Notes under the pieces: model-generated
Databases searched by the model: none
Told to the model about the DNA's origin: nothing
Seen by the model: only the letters and a program-made list of their open reading frames with translations
Program-made: the position numbers and the translations under genes
Shown: positions 33,088-46,948 of the stretch, one piece after another
Position numbering within the stretch: position 1 is the stretch's first letter
Layout of the letters: each line of letters opens with the position of its first letter
Assembly (NCBI GenBank): GCA_963513935.1
Contig: OY740769.1
Location: 72,619,712-72,683,711, forward strand
Source: Aphrophora alni
Taxonomy: Eukaryota; Arthropoda; Insecta; Hemiptera; Aphrophoridae
DNA length: 64,000 nucleotides
Reading direction: 5' to 3'

Positions 33088-36000
33088 TTTTTTTTCAAAA
33101 TTTAGGGATAACCTGATGTCGTAAACGGAAATTTGTCCATAAACATCCAAATTATCGTTTCTTAAAGAACAAACTTTATCTAATAATATTTATATAAGAA
33201 GAGGAGGAAATATATTATTTTAAGATGGAGTAATGAAAACTGCTAATCTTCATAATAAGAAGCTGTCCAAGAAATTATAATTTGCAAGTTTTTTTTTTTC
33301 AAAATTTGCCAATGCATACAAATAAAAAATAAAAATTAGATTATCAGAATATAATTAGATTATCTAAAGTGCTAATCCCTATTTCTAGGCACCATAACAC
33401 GGAGAACATTGTTCTATTATTTTGTTGTAGTAAAAAAACAATGAGCCTTATTAAAACAAAATGAGCCATTAACAAAATGAGATGTGACTATGTATGAATT
33501 AAAAAATTGTGTTATTGTATGTTTTTGTTTTTAATATATTCATTTCCCCCTTAATTTTATTCTCGCAAAGTCCAGTGTGAGTTTTTCTATGATATTTGAG
33601 AGCGTAATTTATCCAGAATAATGTGCAAAAATACTCTTTTTCAAGATGTAATCGAGCTCACGAACTAAAATTCGTTTTATAAGGGCACTCCTAACAGATC
33701 ACAGACGAATTGACAAAACAAATAAAGTCTTACACGCGCGATTTTTTGTCGACTCTATTGTTGATACAAGTGTTTAAAGTTAATAAAAATCGGTGTGTAA
33801 ATAAAAAAGTGACACACGTGTATTGGGTTAGGTTAGGTCGTGTAGAACGAGTGTCATTGAGCAGTTGAAAGCTTTGTTACCTACATCTCTGAATCAACAA
33901 AGCCTTTCACGCAGATCCATTATTTTATCCAATATGACAAATTTAATTGTAGTTTAATAATGAATCTCTTTAAATTTATCGGTGAAAAACTGAAAATTAA
34001 CTTTTAGATGTTACTTATAAGGGTGATTACCTCAAAATCGACATTATCTATTTCTCTGTAATGTGAATGTTAAACAAAATTAGTCTACCCTTACGTAAAA
34101 GAAATTACTAAACTTATTAAATTTGCTTTTTTTGCACGTATTTTGAAAAGTATAAACTCATGAAGGAGTAATACTGAAGTTATTTTGCGTGATGTTATTG
34201 ATATTGATTTGGGAAATAAACGTTCATATTTTAGTTTTTGCAGTATTCGATCTTTTAGGACGGCTAAATCTCATCAGGATTTGATCAAACTGTTACAGCC
34301 GATTTTTTAGAAAAATCGAAATTATGTGTTTTGGTCTTGTGAGAGATAACCCTAAATTATGGAATTACATAAGTTACCAACTGTATAAGTCAACTTAGTA
34401 CAAGGCGCTGGTAAAAAAGGTTACAAATTTCCAAAGTTATGAATAATCAAAGGCGACCAGCTAATCAATTACTGTCTTTACTAACACATATTGTTTTTTG
34501 GATTTTACTTTTCAGATTTTCTATTTTGAAGGTTAGAACCAAGTAAAAAATGTTGGTAATTGCATGCATAATTAAAACTGATTTTTTCCCTAATGTAGAT
34601 CGTTTGAATTACCCGTTGGGTTTAAACAAGATTTTAAAACGCCGCACACATATGCTAGTTAACGAGGTTGAGATATTGCAAAAAGCAATGTATACAAAAT
34701 TTTCTTAAATGGACTTTAAAATCGATACATGTACGAATTTCAACAATTTATTAATTTAATACAGTAGTTCCTTAGATTTTGTAATTTTTAGAGAAACAAA
34801 TGTGCAGATAAAAATAAAATGTATATTAGTTAGAACGTCTCTATATTGTAATGCCTAGGTTTTACAGTAACTGTTGTCGTGTTACTATGACTTCTATTTG
34901 ATCTATAAACATTGATAAGTCGGTGATGTTTAACATGTTACTTTAAAAACCTGAACTGTGCGGTATTTCGTACTGAATAATAAAAACTACGCATTGCAGC
35001 CAGTCACATTTCCGCGAGGTCGCACTCAACAACGTTGCCAAATTGTTTGCACTTGCTATTTTTCTCTGGCTGAAAGTTTATTCAAGTGTTTGATTCTTTA
35101 AAAAAGATTAAAACTAGAACCGAACAACAGGCTTTGCAGCATCGTAATACACGCTCTCTTTCTTTTAGCAGGAAGAATTTTATAACAGAATAACTAGATA
35201 ATATCTAATTACAAAATGCTATTTCTGTTAATGGTATAAATAGTTTTTTCTTGTCAGAATTTTGTGAATAAATATTGTTTTTAATGATGACTTATTAAAA
35301 TTCGTTAACCACCAATTTTTAAACTGCAAAATAATCGCAATATAAAAACTGAGTATTTTAATTTATGTCCCTCATTCATACGTATTTATAAAATACTTAC
35401 AAGCTTCACAATCCATGAAGCTATTAGCTGCAAACAAATAGTAAAACGCCGATAAGCTCCATCCTGACACTTGGTTATCTAGTTTTGAACATCTAATTCA
35501 TTTAAATCCTTTTCCATGCGGTGGAAACATGGGCGTCCCGAAGTATTTTAGTTTAAATTTGGACAACATCTGACTCGAGGTTTGTTAACACTAATCTTGG
35601 ATTACTCACGGGATATAATTCTGCTCAAAACATTTTCCAAAGTATCTAACGTTCAAAAAGCTAATGTTTACGTCTCTGGAGAATTATTTAAGATTCTTAT
35701 GAGTTGCGAGTCCACTTTGTACGTTTTCAAAATTAGCTGCAAAATTGTTTTGATGCGATTTTCTGTCGTTATTACCCATTAATCTTTTTTTTATCATCTT
35801 CCGATTCAGAGATTTAGAACTTAAGTTTTGTTTGGATCTTTAAGTTATTTTTACGATGGTTAGCAAAACTTGACATTTTGTGTTATTTTTTCTTTCTACA
35901 TATACTACAAAATTATGAGTTCCAATAATCTTATTTTCGGTGCTTAAATTTATCACATTTTATTTTAAATTACTTTTCTGAATATATAGGCTATCTTAAA

Positions 36001-36545
36001 ACGTGTTAGTTTTAAAACTATAGATTTCGCTTCGATCACAAGATGTAAGACTAAGATTTCTTTAAAATAGAGCCAATCATAAATAACTGTGTCGAGCTTT
36101 CGCTGAAAGTCTAAATGGAGATGACTTCATCAGGTTAGAAAAGGAGAGAGTATTAGTGTCTTGTTCCATTTAAAGGCGTTATACTATCCTTATAAGGGGA
36201 AGTAGTCGGCCTCGAACATTTCTAAGGACACGGGGTCATCATTACTTCACAGTCGGTTTTACTGATTTGGCGAGTTTCCTTGTTTCATCATAAGTAAAAA
36301 ATACAAATGAAATAGAAATAGTGCTTCATCATTTACTACATATACATACACAGTATGAAAAAATCGGAATAATATTACGACTGCTAGAATGTTTATGGTC
36401 TAATTTGTAGGTTAAATTGTTAAAATTCCGTTCCTTACATACGAATTCCCTTATTTGTTTTAGATAATAAATCGTGGAGCCACTGCATTCAGTGTTATTA
36501 TGATGCATGAAACATAAGTCTACAGATCAAAAGTTAATACGGAAA
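30958..36545. other. long AT-rich spacer, no gene seen
   Basis: About 5.6 kb of AT-rich DNA without a recognised gene. It contains a 28 bp (AT)n tract at 33055-33082 and GGGTTAGGTTAGGT at about 33825. At 36091-36134 (reverse strand) there is a hammerhead-like motif, listed separately. Open frames such as 31073-31270 and 35582-35782 have no recognised domain. Confidence 0.5.
36091..36134 (-). repeat. possible Penelope-type hammerhead-like motif
   Basis: On the reverse strand CTGATGAAGTC is followed by GACTTTCAGCGAAAGCTCGAC. AAGTC and GACTT can pair, and CTTTCAGCGAAAG is itself a small hairpin. The order CUGAUGA, stem, GAAA matches the hammerhead core used by Penelope-like elements, but extra bases between stem and GAAA weaken the match. 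Confidence 0.35.
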
Positions 36546-37095
36546 ATAGTATATTTCATCATCGGACCAAAAGTGAAGCTTTTCAATACTAGCTAAAGTT
36601 TAACTTGAAAATGAGCGAGGACCAAAAAGCTTATTTTGGTCCAAGCGATGATCTATATTTTTCGTTATACTGCAAATAATATAAGAAAACAATTTCACAA
36701 AAACTAAAATCTTTTAACTTATTTACCTTCAAATCGATAGTAACATCTGTTTTAACGGTCATTTACAAGCGAGAGTATCGGTTTTTTTATAGATGCTTTA
36801 CAATTGTTAATTAATTCGTATAAACGAAGTAACAGCTGATGACCTCGACCTCAGCTGATTTTTTTTAGGTCCTACGACTAAAAAGAACAACTTTAGCATC
36901 TCAATGGATGTATTGAAAACAGCTGTTTTTGAAGCAGTATGACGTAAAATACATTTTTCATTTTAAAGGAAGGAGGCGTTCCTTTGTGACACCTGTTGTA
37001 CGTGTGAGTTAGTAACTCCCCAAGAGGACTCATTTTGCTTACATTTGTGTTGTAGATTCGGTAGAAGTTTTTTAGTTTTTTAATCAGAAAAATAG
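36546..37095 (-). repeat. 550 bp dispersed repeat with palindromic 3' end, copy 3
   Basis: Reverse-strand copy, collinear with copy 1 over its whole length, including the outer 5' block CTATTTTTCTGATTAAAAAA and the 3' palindrome at 36550-36657. Together with copy 1 it defines family ends at CTATTTTTC and GATGAAATATACTAT. These ends are not inverted copies of each other. The 69-codon frame at 36893-37102 lies wholly inside the repeat and is not conserved as a frame in copy 1. Confidence 0.8.
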
Positions 37096-37436
37096 CTACC
37101 ACCAGAAAAATAGTTTAAACTACCACCATTAAAAAAAAAAAAAAAAAAAAGAATAGTTTAATACATACTTTGGATTATGTTTTTATTTTGGAACATATTT
37201 GTGTCACTGAACAAGTAATATTTTGAAGAGTTTCATAGAAATATGAGTTATAGTTTTCAAGAGAAATTATTTGTTTCATTTCACAAAATTTCCCTTTTCT
37301 ATAGAATGAGCAAGTTAATATACTCATGAAGATGCCATTTAAATTATCAGAACAAAAAGTACTGTGCATTTTCACTTGAAAAGAAAGATAAAATTTCTTC
37401 CACAAGATAGGGAAGTTATATTTAAGAGTAACTGAA

Positions 37437-37729
37437 ATATATCTAGATAAATACCTTATATTAGTAGTCAGAGCAATTCTTGTTATTGTATATCACTACA
37501 GCTGTTTCGCCGATCACAGTCGGCTTCGTCAGGTGCAGGACACTTAAATAAAACACATAAACACGACACTGAACATATACGACACTAAAAACATTGTTTT
37601 AAAATATTCGGAGGCTAGCTCTTCGTTAAGAGCCTGACGAAGCCGACTGTGATCGGCGAAACAGCTGTAGTGATATACAATAACAAGAATTGCTCTGACT
37701 ACTAATATAAGGTATTTATCTAGATATAT
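37437..37729. repeat. perfect 97 bp inverted repeat with hammerhead-like motifs
   Basis: Arms 37437-37533 and 37633-37729 appear identical in inverted orientation, around a 99 bp spacer. Each arm carries, on the + strand of the right arm, CTGACGA (37634-37640), one A, the stem GCCGA/TCGGC with a 6 nt loop, GAAAC (37658-37662), AGCTG and a TA cleavage-type dinucleotide. For the left arm (reverse strand), GTG after the cut site can pair with CAC before CTGACGA, giving a short stem I; the right arm lacks this because its flank differs. The layout resembles Penelope-like terminal repeats. No coding sequence lies between the arms. Confidence 0.75.
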
Positions 37730-39742
37730 ACATTCAGCAATTCAAAAGCGAAAAATATAAAATCAATTTGGTTTTATAAGAATATAATATAACTGAAATA
37801 GTTAAATTTAAAAAAGAAAATTTTAAACTCTAATACTATTTAGATTAAAAAGCATAATTTAATAGTCCTTATAGGTAAACATAAACTGTAACGAAAACAA
37901 TGCACGAACCAAATAGTATTAAAACAAAAAATGATCAAAATAGTTTTAGTAGATTTTGACAAAATTAAAATTTTGTATTTTGAGTTTAAAGAAGGTACCC
38001 TCAGATTTAGAGTTATCAATAAAATGAAAGAAAATAAAAAACGCTGGATATATCACCAAAAAAATCCCACAAACCAAAATTGATCAAAATCGGTCCGCCC
38101 GTTTGGGGTAAAATTCCACTAAAAGCTGAACATTGATTTAATGACGCATAAGAATAACATAACTTTATACTACGTATATGTGTGAGGAAGTAAAAAAATA
38201 GCAAGCGTGGTGTCCTTAGTAGTATTTACTTTCCATCAAATTATGAAATGTCTATTTTGAGCACGGCTATTGGTGGTGTAATGGTTCTAATGTTTCCACG
38301 TCTGGCTGCCCTACTAATAGATCAGATGTTCCATGGCTTCAAGACTTAATGTGTGACGTAACTGTTAGTTATTTACTACTGAGAATAAAAATAGAACAAA
38401 ACTAACCTGCTATTTTACTACACATTAATTGTCTGTTAACTTTTTCCAATCCTAAATAATAAATCGTGTATTCAAAATGGTGTTAAAATATTTTTAATTA
38501 ACAGTTTCACCCTCATTTTGTTATACAAACAAGAAATTATGTAATTAGTTTTTATCTGAGAATCTGTACCTTTCAAAATATTAGACATGAAGTAATATAA
38601 TGCGCGATTGCGAAATGTGTTTGTGCGCATGCGTAGTTGATTGACAAAGCTCTCCAGTGTCGCCAAACGCTTCACAACAACTAATATCACTAAAGAAGTA
38701 TTGCTGGGATTAAGGGACGGAGAGTCACTCAGCAATATACATTATAATTATTAGAAATAAGGAAACATTAAGTTCATTTTCAGTTTTAATAGATCACTCG
38801 CCTACAAAAACCAACACACAAAGCCTTATTATATTATGATCTATAAGTTTTGAAAAATAACAAAAGGAATCCTGACAACTAACTAAGTGAATATTAAAAG
38901 TGTAACAAGTTTACACATCACATTTTTTGATTGATTTAAATTTGATAGCACTAATTTAAGTTTTCTAATACAAAAAGTAATGAATAACTAAAATCCATTT
39001 AATTTCTCAAATATACATGGAATACATATGGAATAGAAAAAGTTGTAATAATAAAACAATTCGAATTATAAATAAAGGAGTTTTCATGTTTTAGATTTAT
39101 CAGATAAAGTGGTCCAAGTAATTGTGAGGTTTGACCCGATTTTGCTCATTTTTGGTGTGAGGGTAGGCCTACTTGTCATCAAACATGAAGTTTCGATTTA
39201 TCCGGCTATAATAATTTTCATACAAAGGATCTAAACAAAACAAAATGTACTGGCCGTTAATTTTTTTTTGTTTAATGTTAGTTCTGGAATTATTGGTAAA
39301 AAACTGAAAGTGGAGCACCACTGTAATAAAAGGCAGAAAATCTAAATTCCGCTCTCTTTGTTTTGATTAAATGTTTGTCCACAATAAAACACATTGGTCA
39401 TTATAGTCCCAACAATCCGGGAGTTATGATTCCGACTCTTGAAACTCGATAACGTATCTATAGCCGATTTGTCTGTTTAGTTGTGTGCGTGTAGGAAGGT
39501 TTATGTAACACTTACGCACTATTTATTTATTGGTCCCCTCCCCAACACATGCTACTTATCCCATGTAACCTAACATACCTAAAAAGAGAAAACGTTTAGT
39601 GGTGTTAACAACATCACAAGACACAAAAATAATGATCCAGACAAAGGAAGACGATAAAACTAGTTTGGACTAAAAAGCAAAACGGAAATACAAAGCGTAT
39701 CAGAATTGATACTTTCTCTTGTTTTTCCTTGCTTTTCCACAG
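37730..39742. other. AT-rich spacer, no gene seen
   Basis: No gene is recognised. A copy of a short recurrent motif (GATCAAAATCGGTCCGCCCG) lies at about 38083-38102. The end of the stretch, TTTTTCCTTGCTTTTCCACAG at 39722-39742, is the strongest splice-acceptor-like sequence in the window. Confidence 0.5.
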
Positions 39743-39943
39743 CCAGTCACGCTCCTATTGGACGACCCACTTGCGACATTTTGTCGTTTCTCGCACCTGC
39801 ACGCAAACATTACGCGGATATTTGTAAATACAGCTCTAGAAATTAATTTGGCGTCACGATTTACATACGATATGCGAAAATACTACTCAATCAGAACTGA
39901 AATAAATAATCCACATGCATTGACAAAACCTTCTCACACATAA
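39743..39943 (+). CDS. candidate exon behind strong splice acceptor
   Basis: A long pyrimidine tract ending CCACAG at 39742 precedes a frame that opens exactly at 39743 and continues for 66 codons to TAA (39941-39943). The first part is GC- and CpG-richer than the flanks and reads PVTLLLDDPLATFCRFSHLH, then NTALEINLASRFTYDMRKYY. No domain is recognised, no partner exon was found, and the second half drifts to AT-rich composition. The true exon could therefore be shorter or the match may be fortuitous. ATTGG at about 39756 would also suit a promoter CCAAT box, an alternative explanation for the GC-richer patch. Confidence 0.3.
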   Translation, partial: PVTLLLDDPLATFCRFSHLHANITRIFVNTALEINLASRFTYDMRKYYSIRTEINNPHALTKPSHT

Positions 39944-41117
39944 ACATGTTCGATTATAAAAATTACAATATTCCCATCTTTATTAATTTTTTCCTCATTT
40001 ACAACATTAAAAGTAATTAACCATAAAGGTAATTCAAGGACGCAAATTGCTTGTTTGACGACCTCGATAACCTTATCACGAACTAGTCTAAAGGCAAGAA
40101 AAAACTTCCGAAAATCAATTTCAAACATTCATCATTTTGAAACTTGCCACATTTTATTTTTCAGTAATAATTAAATAATAACGGGTAGTTTTACGTGCCA
40201 CATTGAACAAACAATAAAAAATGTTTTATCAAAAACTCGTTTATTTTTCAAACTAGGAAACACAAAATTGGATGCAGATTTTAAAGCTGCACAATATAAA
40301 CTGCCATAGTAAGACCTATAGGTTATTTGAAAAAATAATGTTAGCCTAACAAAAAATAGAATTTTAGAATTTAGGGCTACCAAAAGATTTGTAAGCTATA
40401 CACGTTTTTATTAAAACTAGTAAAATAACTTTGAATACAAAAACCTAATTTAGGCACCTTATTTGACTAAAATTCAAGTAAAATATCGACCAATAGAAAG
40501 AATTACCCGTTATTTTCTTAATTTATAGGTTATGATATCAAAAATTTGCCTTTTTAAATTAATAACTAGCTCAATTTGTATACTAGGAAACACATAGACA
40601 TCAATGTATGCACAATTCAAAGCTCTACAAATAAGCTACTGTAGGGCATTGAAAGACGTACAAGTTAGACGTTTTGAGTTGTGGAAGTACAGCTAAAAAG
40701 CAAACTATTTAAAGTTGCAGTCATTTTGTAATTTACTAACTGATTTTATAACCAACGAATTTGTTAAAACTATTTTTAAACTATGAGAAAAAAGATTACG
40801 ACACTTATAGGTTCAAAACATAGGTTTAAAAATCCAATAACAATAAGGTATAGATACTACCTGAAATGTCATCCTTAAGAAGGAACTGCACATACCTGCA
40901 ACCAAACAAACAAAATATTATCAATATATATATGAGATAAGAGAAAAGATATTTTAATTTTAGCTTTATATACATACAAGGTTTGTTAAAAAAAACTATC
41001 TTACCCGAATTTTTCCCGCGGAAAAACAAATGAATTACGAGAGATGACCTCTGGTGGGGAGGTGGAGTCGAGAATTGTATGTGTCCATCTGCACCCGCCG
41101 CGCGCCGGTGAGATTTT
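39944..41117. other. AT-rich spacer, no gene seen
   Basis: No supported gene. The sequence becomes GC-rich from about 41020, where the mariner remnant approaches. Reverse frames at 40826-41137 and 41277-41609 are shadows of that remnant. Confidence 0.5.
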
Positions 41118-41557
41118 GAGCAGCGGTACTGCATCAACCTTGACGAACCCCAAGAGGAAATTATTCAGAAAATTCAGCAGACTTTCGATAACTATGCCAT
41201 GGGTAAAATAAGAAGTGGTGTAACCATTTAAAATAGCCGCACGTCGGTGGAGAGTGACTCACGTTCTATTAGGGCCTCAACAAGCCAAAATTACGATGTG
41301 ATTATTGATCAAGTGCGGGTTTTGGACATCCAGGACCGTCGTGTCACCGTCATAGAACTGGCGGACGAGGTCTAGAAAACCACTGCTTCGGTACTTTTCA
41401 TTTTGTGCGAGTATTTGACTTTGCGGAGAGTGTTTGCTAATTTTGTGCAGAAGCCGTAAACTGTGGGTCAGAAGCAAGGGTAAATGTTTAAGAGGACTAC
41501 CTAGATGTCTTCCGTCACCTTTCCGATAGGATGAGGCGCAAGTAACCACAACTGTGG
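41118..41557 (+). pseudogene. HTH_48 / FLJ37770-type mariner transposase remnant
   Basis: The frame at 41118 reads EQRYCINLDEPQEEIIQKIQ then QTFDNYAMG, the first helix-turn-helix of mariner transposases related to SETMAR and FLJ37770-like proteins. After a stop and shift, ESDSRSIRASTSQNYD leads into RVLDIQDRRVTVIELADEV and LRRVFANFVQKP, the linker and second HTH with its usual wording. From 41501 another frame reads LDVFRHLSDRMRRK, a stop, then PQLW, which in intact relatives lies after the catalytic Asp pair. The catalytic core between is thus deleted. Several stops and frameshifts are present. The remnant is followed within 160 bp by the CT tract. Confidence 0.75.
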
Positions 41558-41714
41558 CGTCGGGAACATTGCACACGAAGATACCTTCCACCTTTACACT
41601 GCAGATCATCTCCTCTGCTTCATTTGTTTCAGCAAGGAAAATACAAATAGGATACTTTTTAAACCTCGTACATAATTAGTGAACGTTTTATTTTTTAAAT
41701 TTTCTCCCTATTAA

Positions 41715-43988
<2,274 letters not shown>

Positions 43989-44337
43989 CAGTATCATCAA
44001 GGTAGGAATGTGTCTGGGGTGGAGAGGAAAAGATGGGCCCCCACACTTTGTTGCGTTTACTTTCAGCGGTACAACCCCATTAAAAAAAAATATAGACTTC
44101 AAATGCTTCTGTGTAAACGCGTACCCTACTTTCGATTCTTTTATCGGTGTAAATAAGAAAAAAACATTTACAAAACTCTGTCACGAAGTTGTAACTTTAG
44201 GAATTAAATGTAGCTAAGCAGTAATTTGTGTACCTAGTTTTGTTGGAATGGGTTGTACCGTCAAGTCAGGCTAGGGAAGCTAGTAGAAGGGGGGACAGGC
44301 CCCTTACACCAGACACAATCCTAGTCTGAGGCTACTG
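43989..44337 (+). mobile_element. 349 bp MITE copy A (TA duplication)
   Basis: Bounded by TA on both sides (43987-43988 and 44338-44339). The ends are CAGTATCATCAAGG on the left and, reversed, CAGTAGCCTCAGAC on the right, so the inverted repeat is about 11 bp with mismatches. Copy B at 45345-45692 is collinear over the full length in opposite orientation. TA duplication and ends CAGTA suggest mobilisation by a Tc1/mariner-type transposase. It has no coding capacity; the 93-codon frame at 43936-44217 spans the element edge and is not supported. Confidence 0.85.
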
Positions 44338-45344
44338 TATATTGTGTTTGGGTTGTACTGGCTAAACTAGTATAAGTAAATATTTCCTTTAATTAGTAGT
44401 CAATGAAATGCAATACTGTGTGTTTCTGAATTTTGTTTACCTAATTTAATGAGTAATAAGACTGAATTATTGAAAAATAAGTATAAAAATATCAAAATAT
44501 CGCAATTTATTAATTTACGAACTGTACAAGATATTGATAAAAGGATCCTCCAGGATATACAGTTTTATAAAATTGATGTCAGAGTGTTTCAAATCGGTGG
44601 ACAATACACAGTCCTGGGTTCAGAGATTTTTCTTTGATTTTATAATACTATAAAGATGAAAAGAAAATATTTTCTAGTATTGCAAAAGTAATTAAGGATA
44701 TATACAGGACTAACGACAGAGTTCAAGTTTGTCATTTAACCTGCAAAACACATAGACCATCCGTGACGAATATTCGCCGTTTCAACTACCCTAAGTGTGT
44801 ATACAAAATCTGCTTTCTTCAAATAAGATTTTACACAGACACCGATGTCAAAACTTATTATCTATATAAACATGTTAGACAGAATATTTACAGTTTTGAA
44901 GAAAGTAACAAAGCATTTCAAACCCAGCTTCTTCGACTGACACGATAGATTTCTACACAGTTAACGATGTCCACTTCTTCGCAAAATTATATTATTTTCT
45001 CTATTGTAGAATCTATACTATAAAGAAAGCCATAGTAATCGTTAAAAAATCGTTGTTCCTAGTTTTCAATTTGGTTCTTTGACAAAACAAATGTCGGATT
45101 CAAGATCAGAGTCTCAAAGACCATTGAATACAGAGATAGATTAACCAAGAAAACCCGACAAACCTGTTACATTTCCCATATATAGAAGTGTAGAATATCA
45201 CTACACAATAATTTTATAATAATTAGCAATTATTGTTAGAAAGTCCACAATAAGAAGAAAAAGAAGAAGAAGAAGAAAAAGACGATTATTCAGCTGGTAG
45301 GGCGAAGAAATAAAATTATCCGTTTTGAAAATGGTACCTACATA
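44338..45344. other. 1 kb spacer between inverted MITEs
   Basis: AT-rich with a GAA-rich tract at about 45254-45284. Frames of 61-62 codons at 44449 and 44763 have no recognised domain and lie in the chance range. Confidence 0.5.
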
Positions 45345-45692
45345 CAGTAGCCTCAGACTAGGATTGTGTCTGGTGTAAGGGGCCTGTCCCCCCCTTCTAC
45401 TAGCTTCCCTAGCCTGACTTGACGGTACAATCCATTCCAAGAAAACTAGGTACACAAATTACAGCTTAGTTACATTTAATTCCTAAAGTTACAACTTCGT
45501 GACAGAGTTTTGTAAATGTTTTATTCTTATTTACACCGATAAAAAAATCGAAAGTAGGGTACGCGTTTACACAGAAGCATTTGAGGTCTATATTTTTTTA
45601 TTGGAATTTTACCGCTGAAAGTAAACGCAACAAAATATGGGGGCCCTTCTTTTCCTCTCCATCCCAGACACATTCCTACCTTGAGGATACTG
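45345..45692 (-). mobile_element. 348 bp MITE copy B (TA duplication)
   Basis: TA at 45343-45344 and 45693-45694. It begins CAGTAGCCTCAGAC and ends CTTGAGGATACTG. It matches copy A in reverse with a small number of substitutions and short indels, for example in the T run near 45592. The presence of TA at the edges of each copy shows two separate insertions rather than one element with 350 bp inverted ends. Confidence 0.85.
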
Positions 45693-45694
45693 TA

Positions 45695-46216
45695 CTAACG
45701 ACCAACAATAAACTTAATTGTTTTATATTGATAACATAATAATGAAATTGATAAAACTCTCACACCTTCAAATAGGAAAATATTAGTAGGTATTTAAACA
45801 AATTTTCTCACATTTACGATTTCTGAATGATCTCGTAATATATAAATCTATCTACCATAACATTTTGTACAGATAATGAGACACTACCTCGTCACCACTA
45901 TTGACCTTGACTGGACCGCTCTAAACAGTTTTCCACTTCACTAGGTCCCACAGGCTCTCTCACAAATCACCCATTTCCTGTTTCCTTTTCTTGTATCTCA
46001 TAAATACAAATATTAGCAATGAGAATAGATGACATTTAGTTTTCTAAGATTGAATACAAGTTTGGAAAGGATTATTCTATTTGAAGTAATCCCATATAAT
46101 GTAAGCGTACTTTGCAAGGTAAATGTAACCAACACAATTTTGTTAAGAACCAAACATTTGAACAACTTCTGTGTTTTATTTTATTGACTCAAACATCAAC
46201 CTCAAGACATAGAAAT
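45695..46216. other. AT-rich spacer, no gene seen
   Basis: Nothing recognisable. Confidence 0.5.
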
Positions 46217-46461
46217 ACCTTCAGGGGCTCACGGGTGTAGCGGACCCGATGACTAACTAACTGGATCTTCACCTTTCTTCATCTAGTCTTGGGTTTAGAT
46301 CCTTCACTTTCATCTTTCCTATCAGGTCTTTCTTGACCAACTCTTGTTCTCTTCCGACTCTAACGCTTAGGTATTCGAGGGCAAGGGGGTCTTTATTTTA
46401 TGATCTTTTTTTTTCTATAAGGTGATGATGACCGAAAGGTTTTTCGCTTTAAACAACAAGG
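46217..46461 (+). repeat. dispersed ~200 bp family, copy F
   Basis: The longest copy. It starts at CCTTCAGGGGCTCACGGG, has CTGGATCTTCACC, TAGTCTTGGGTTTAGATCC, CTATCAGGTCTTTCTTGACC, GGTATTCGAGGGC and the 3' end GACCGAAAGGTTTTTCGCTT. With copy C it gives the clearest view of the family from end to end. Confidence 0.75.
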
Positions 46462-46948
46462 AAAAAAAAAGACAGAAGTTTAAAAGTGTGTATTTGTTAA
46501 TGTGTCTGATAATTTAAAGAAACACGTAAATAACGTTTTTGTTTTTGAAATTTTCTTTGTTTTGTCCTTATAATGCGACCTTGTATTATTTTGTTTATCA
46601 CATAATACATTTTTATGTGAACTAAAAACAAAAACTCTGAAGTGTGTACGCACAAATCTTACCTGTGCTATTAAATGTTTCTACAATGTTCCTGAAAGAA
46701 TAACATAACCAAGAAAATAAGTTGATAGGCTAAAGATTATAAATAGTACTCACTTCAGCTTCGTCATGTAAAATCATTCGTACTTTTCAGTACTATGAAA
46801 CTCAAAATCTCGACATATTTAGCCTATATTGGTTAAATTGTATGTACGGTAATCGAAAACAATTCAAGAACTGTAGTTAATTTATATTCATGTTTCACAA
46901 CTCAAGGAATCCAAATTATGTTATGTACGTCTGTAGTTGTAGACATGG
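46462..46948. other. AT-rich spacer, no gene seen
   Basis: Nothing recognisable before the minisatellite. Confidence 0.5.

Noticed and set aside
33825..33840. GGGTTAGGTTAGGT, similar to the insect telomere repeat
   Set aside because: Only two units, as are similar short hits near 50160 and 57640. Not an array.
40826..41609. Reverse frames of 103 and 110 codons
   Set aside because: They overlap the recognisable + strand mariner transposase remnant and are its shadows.
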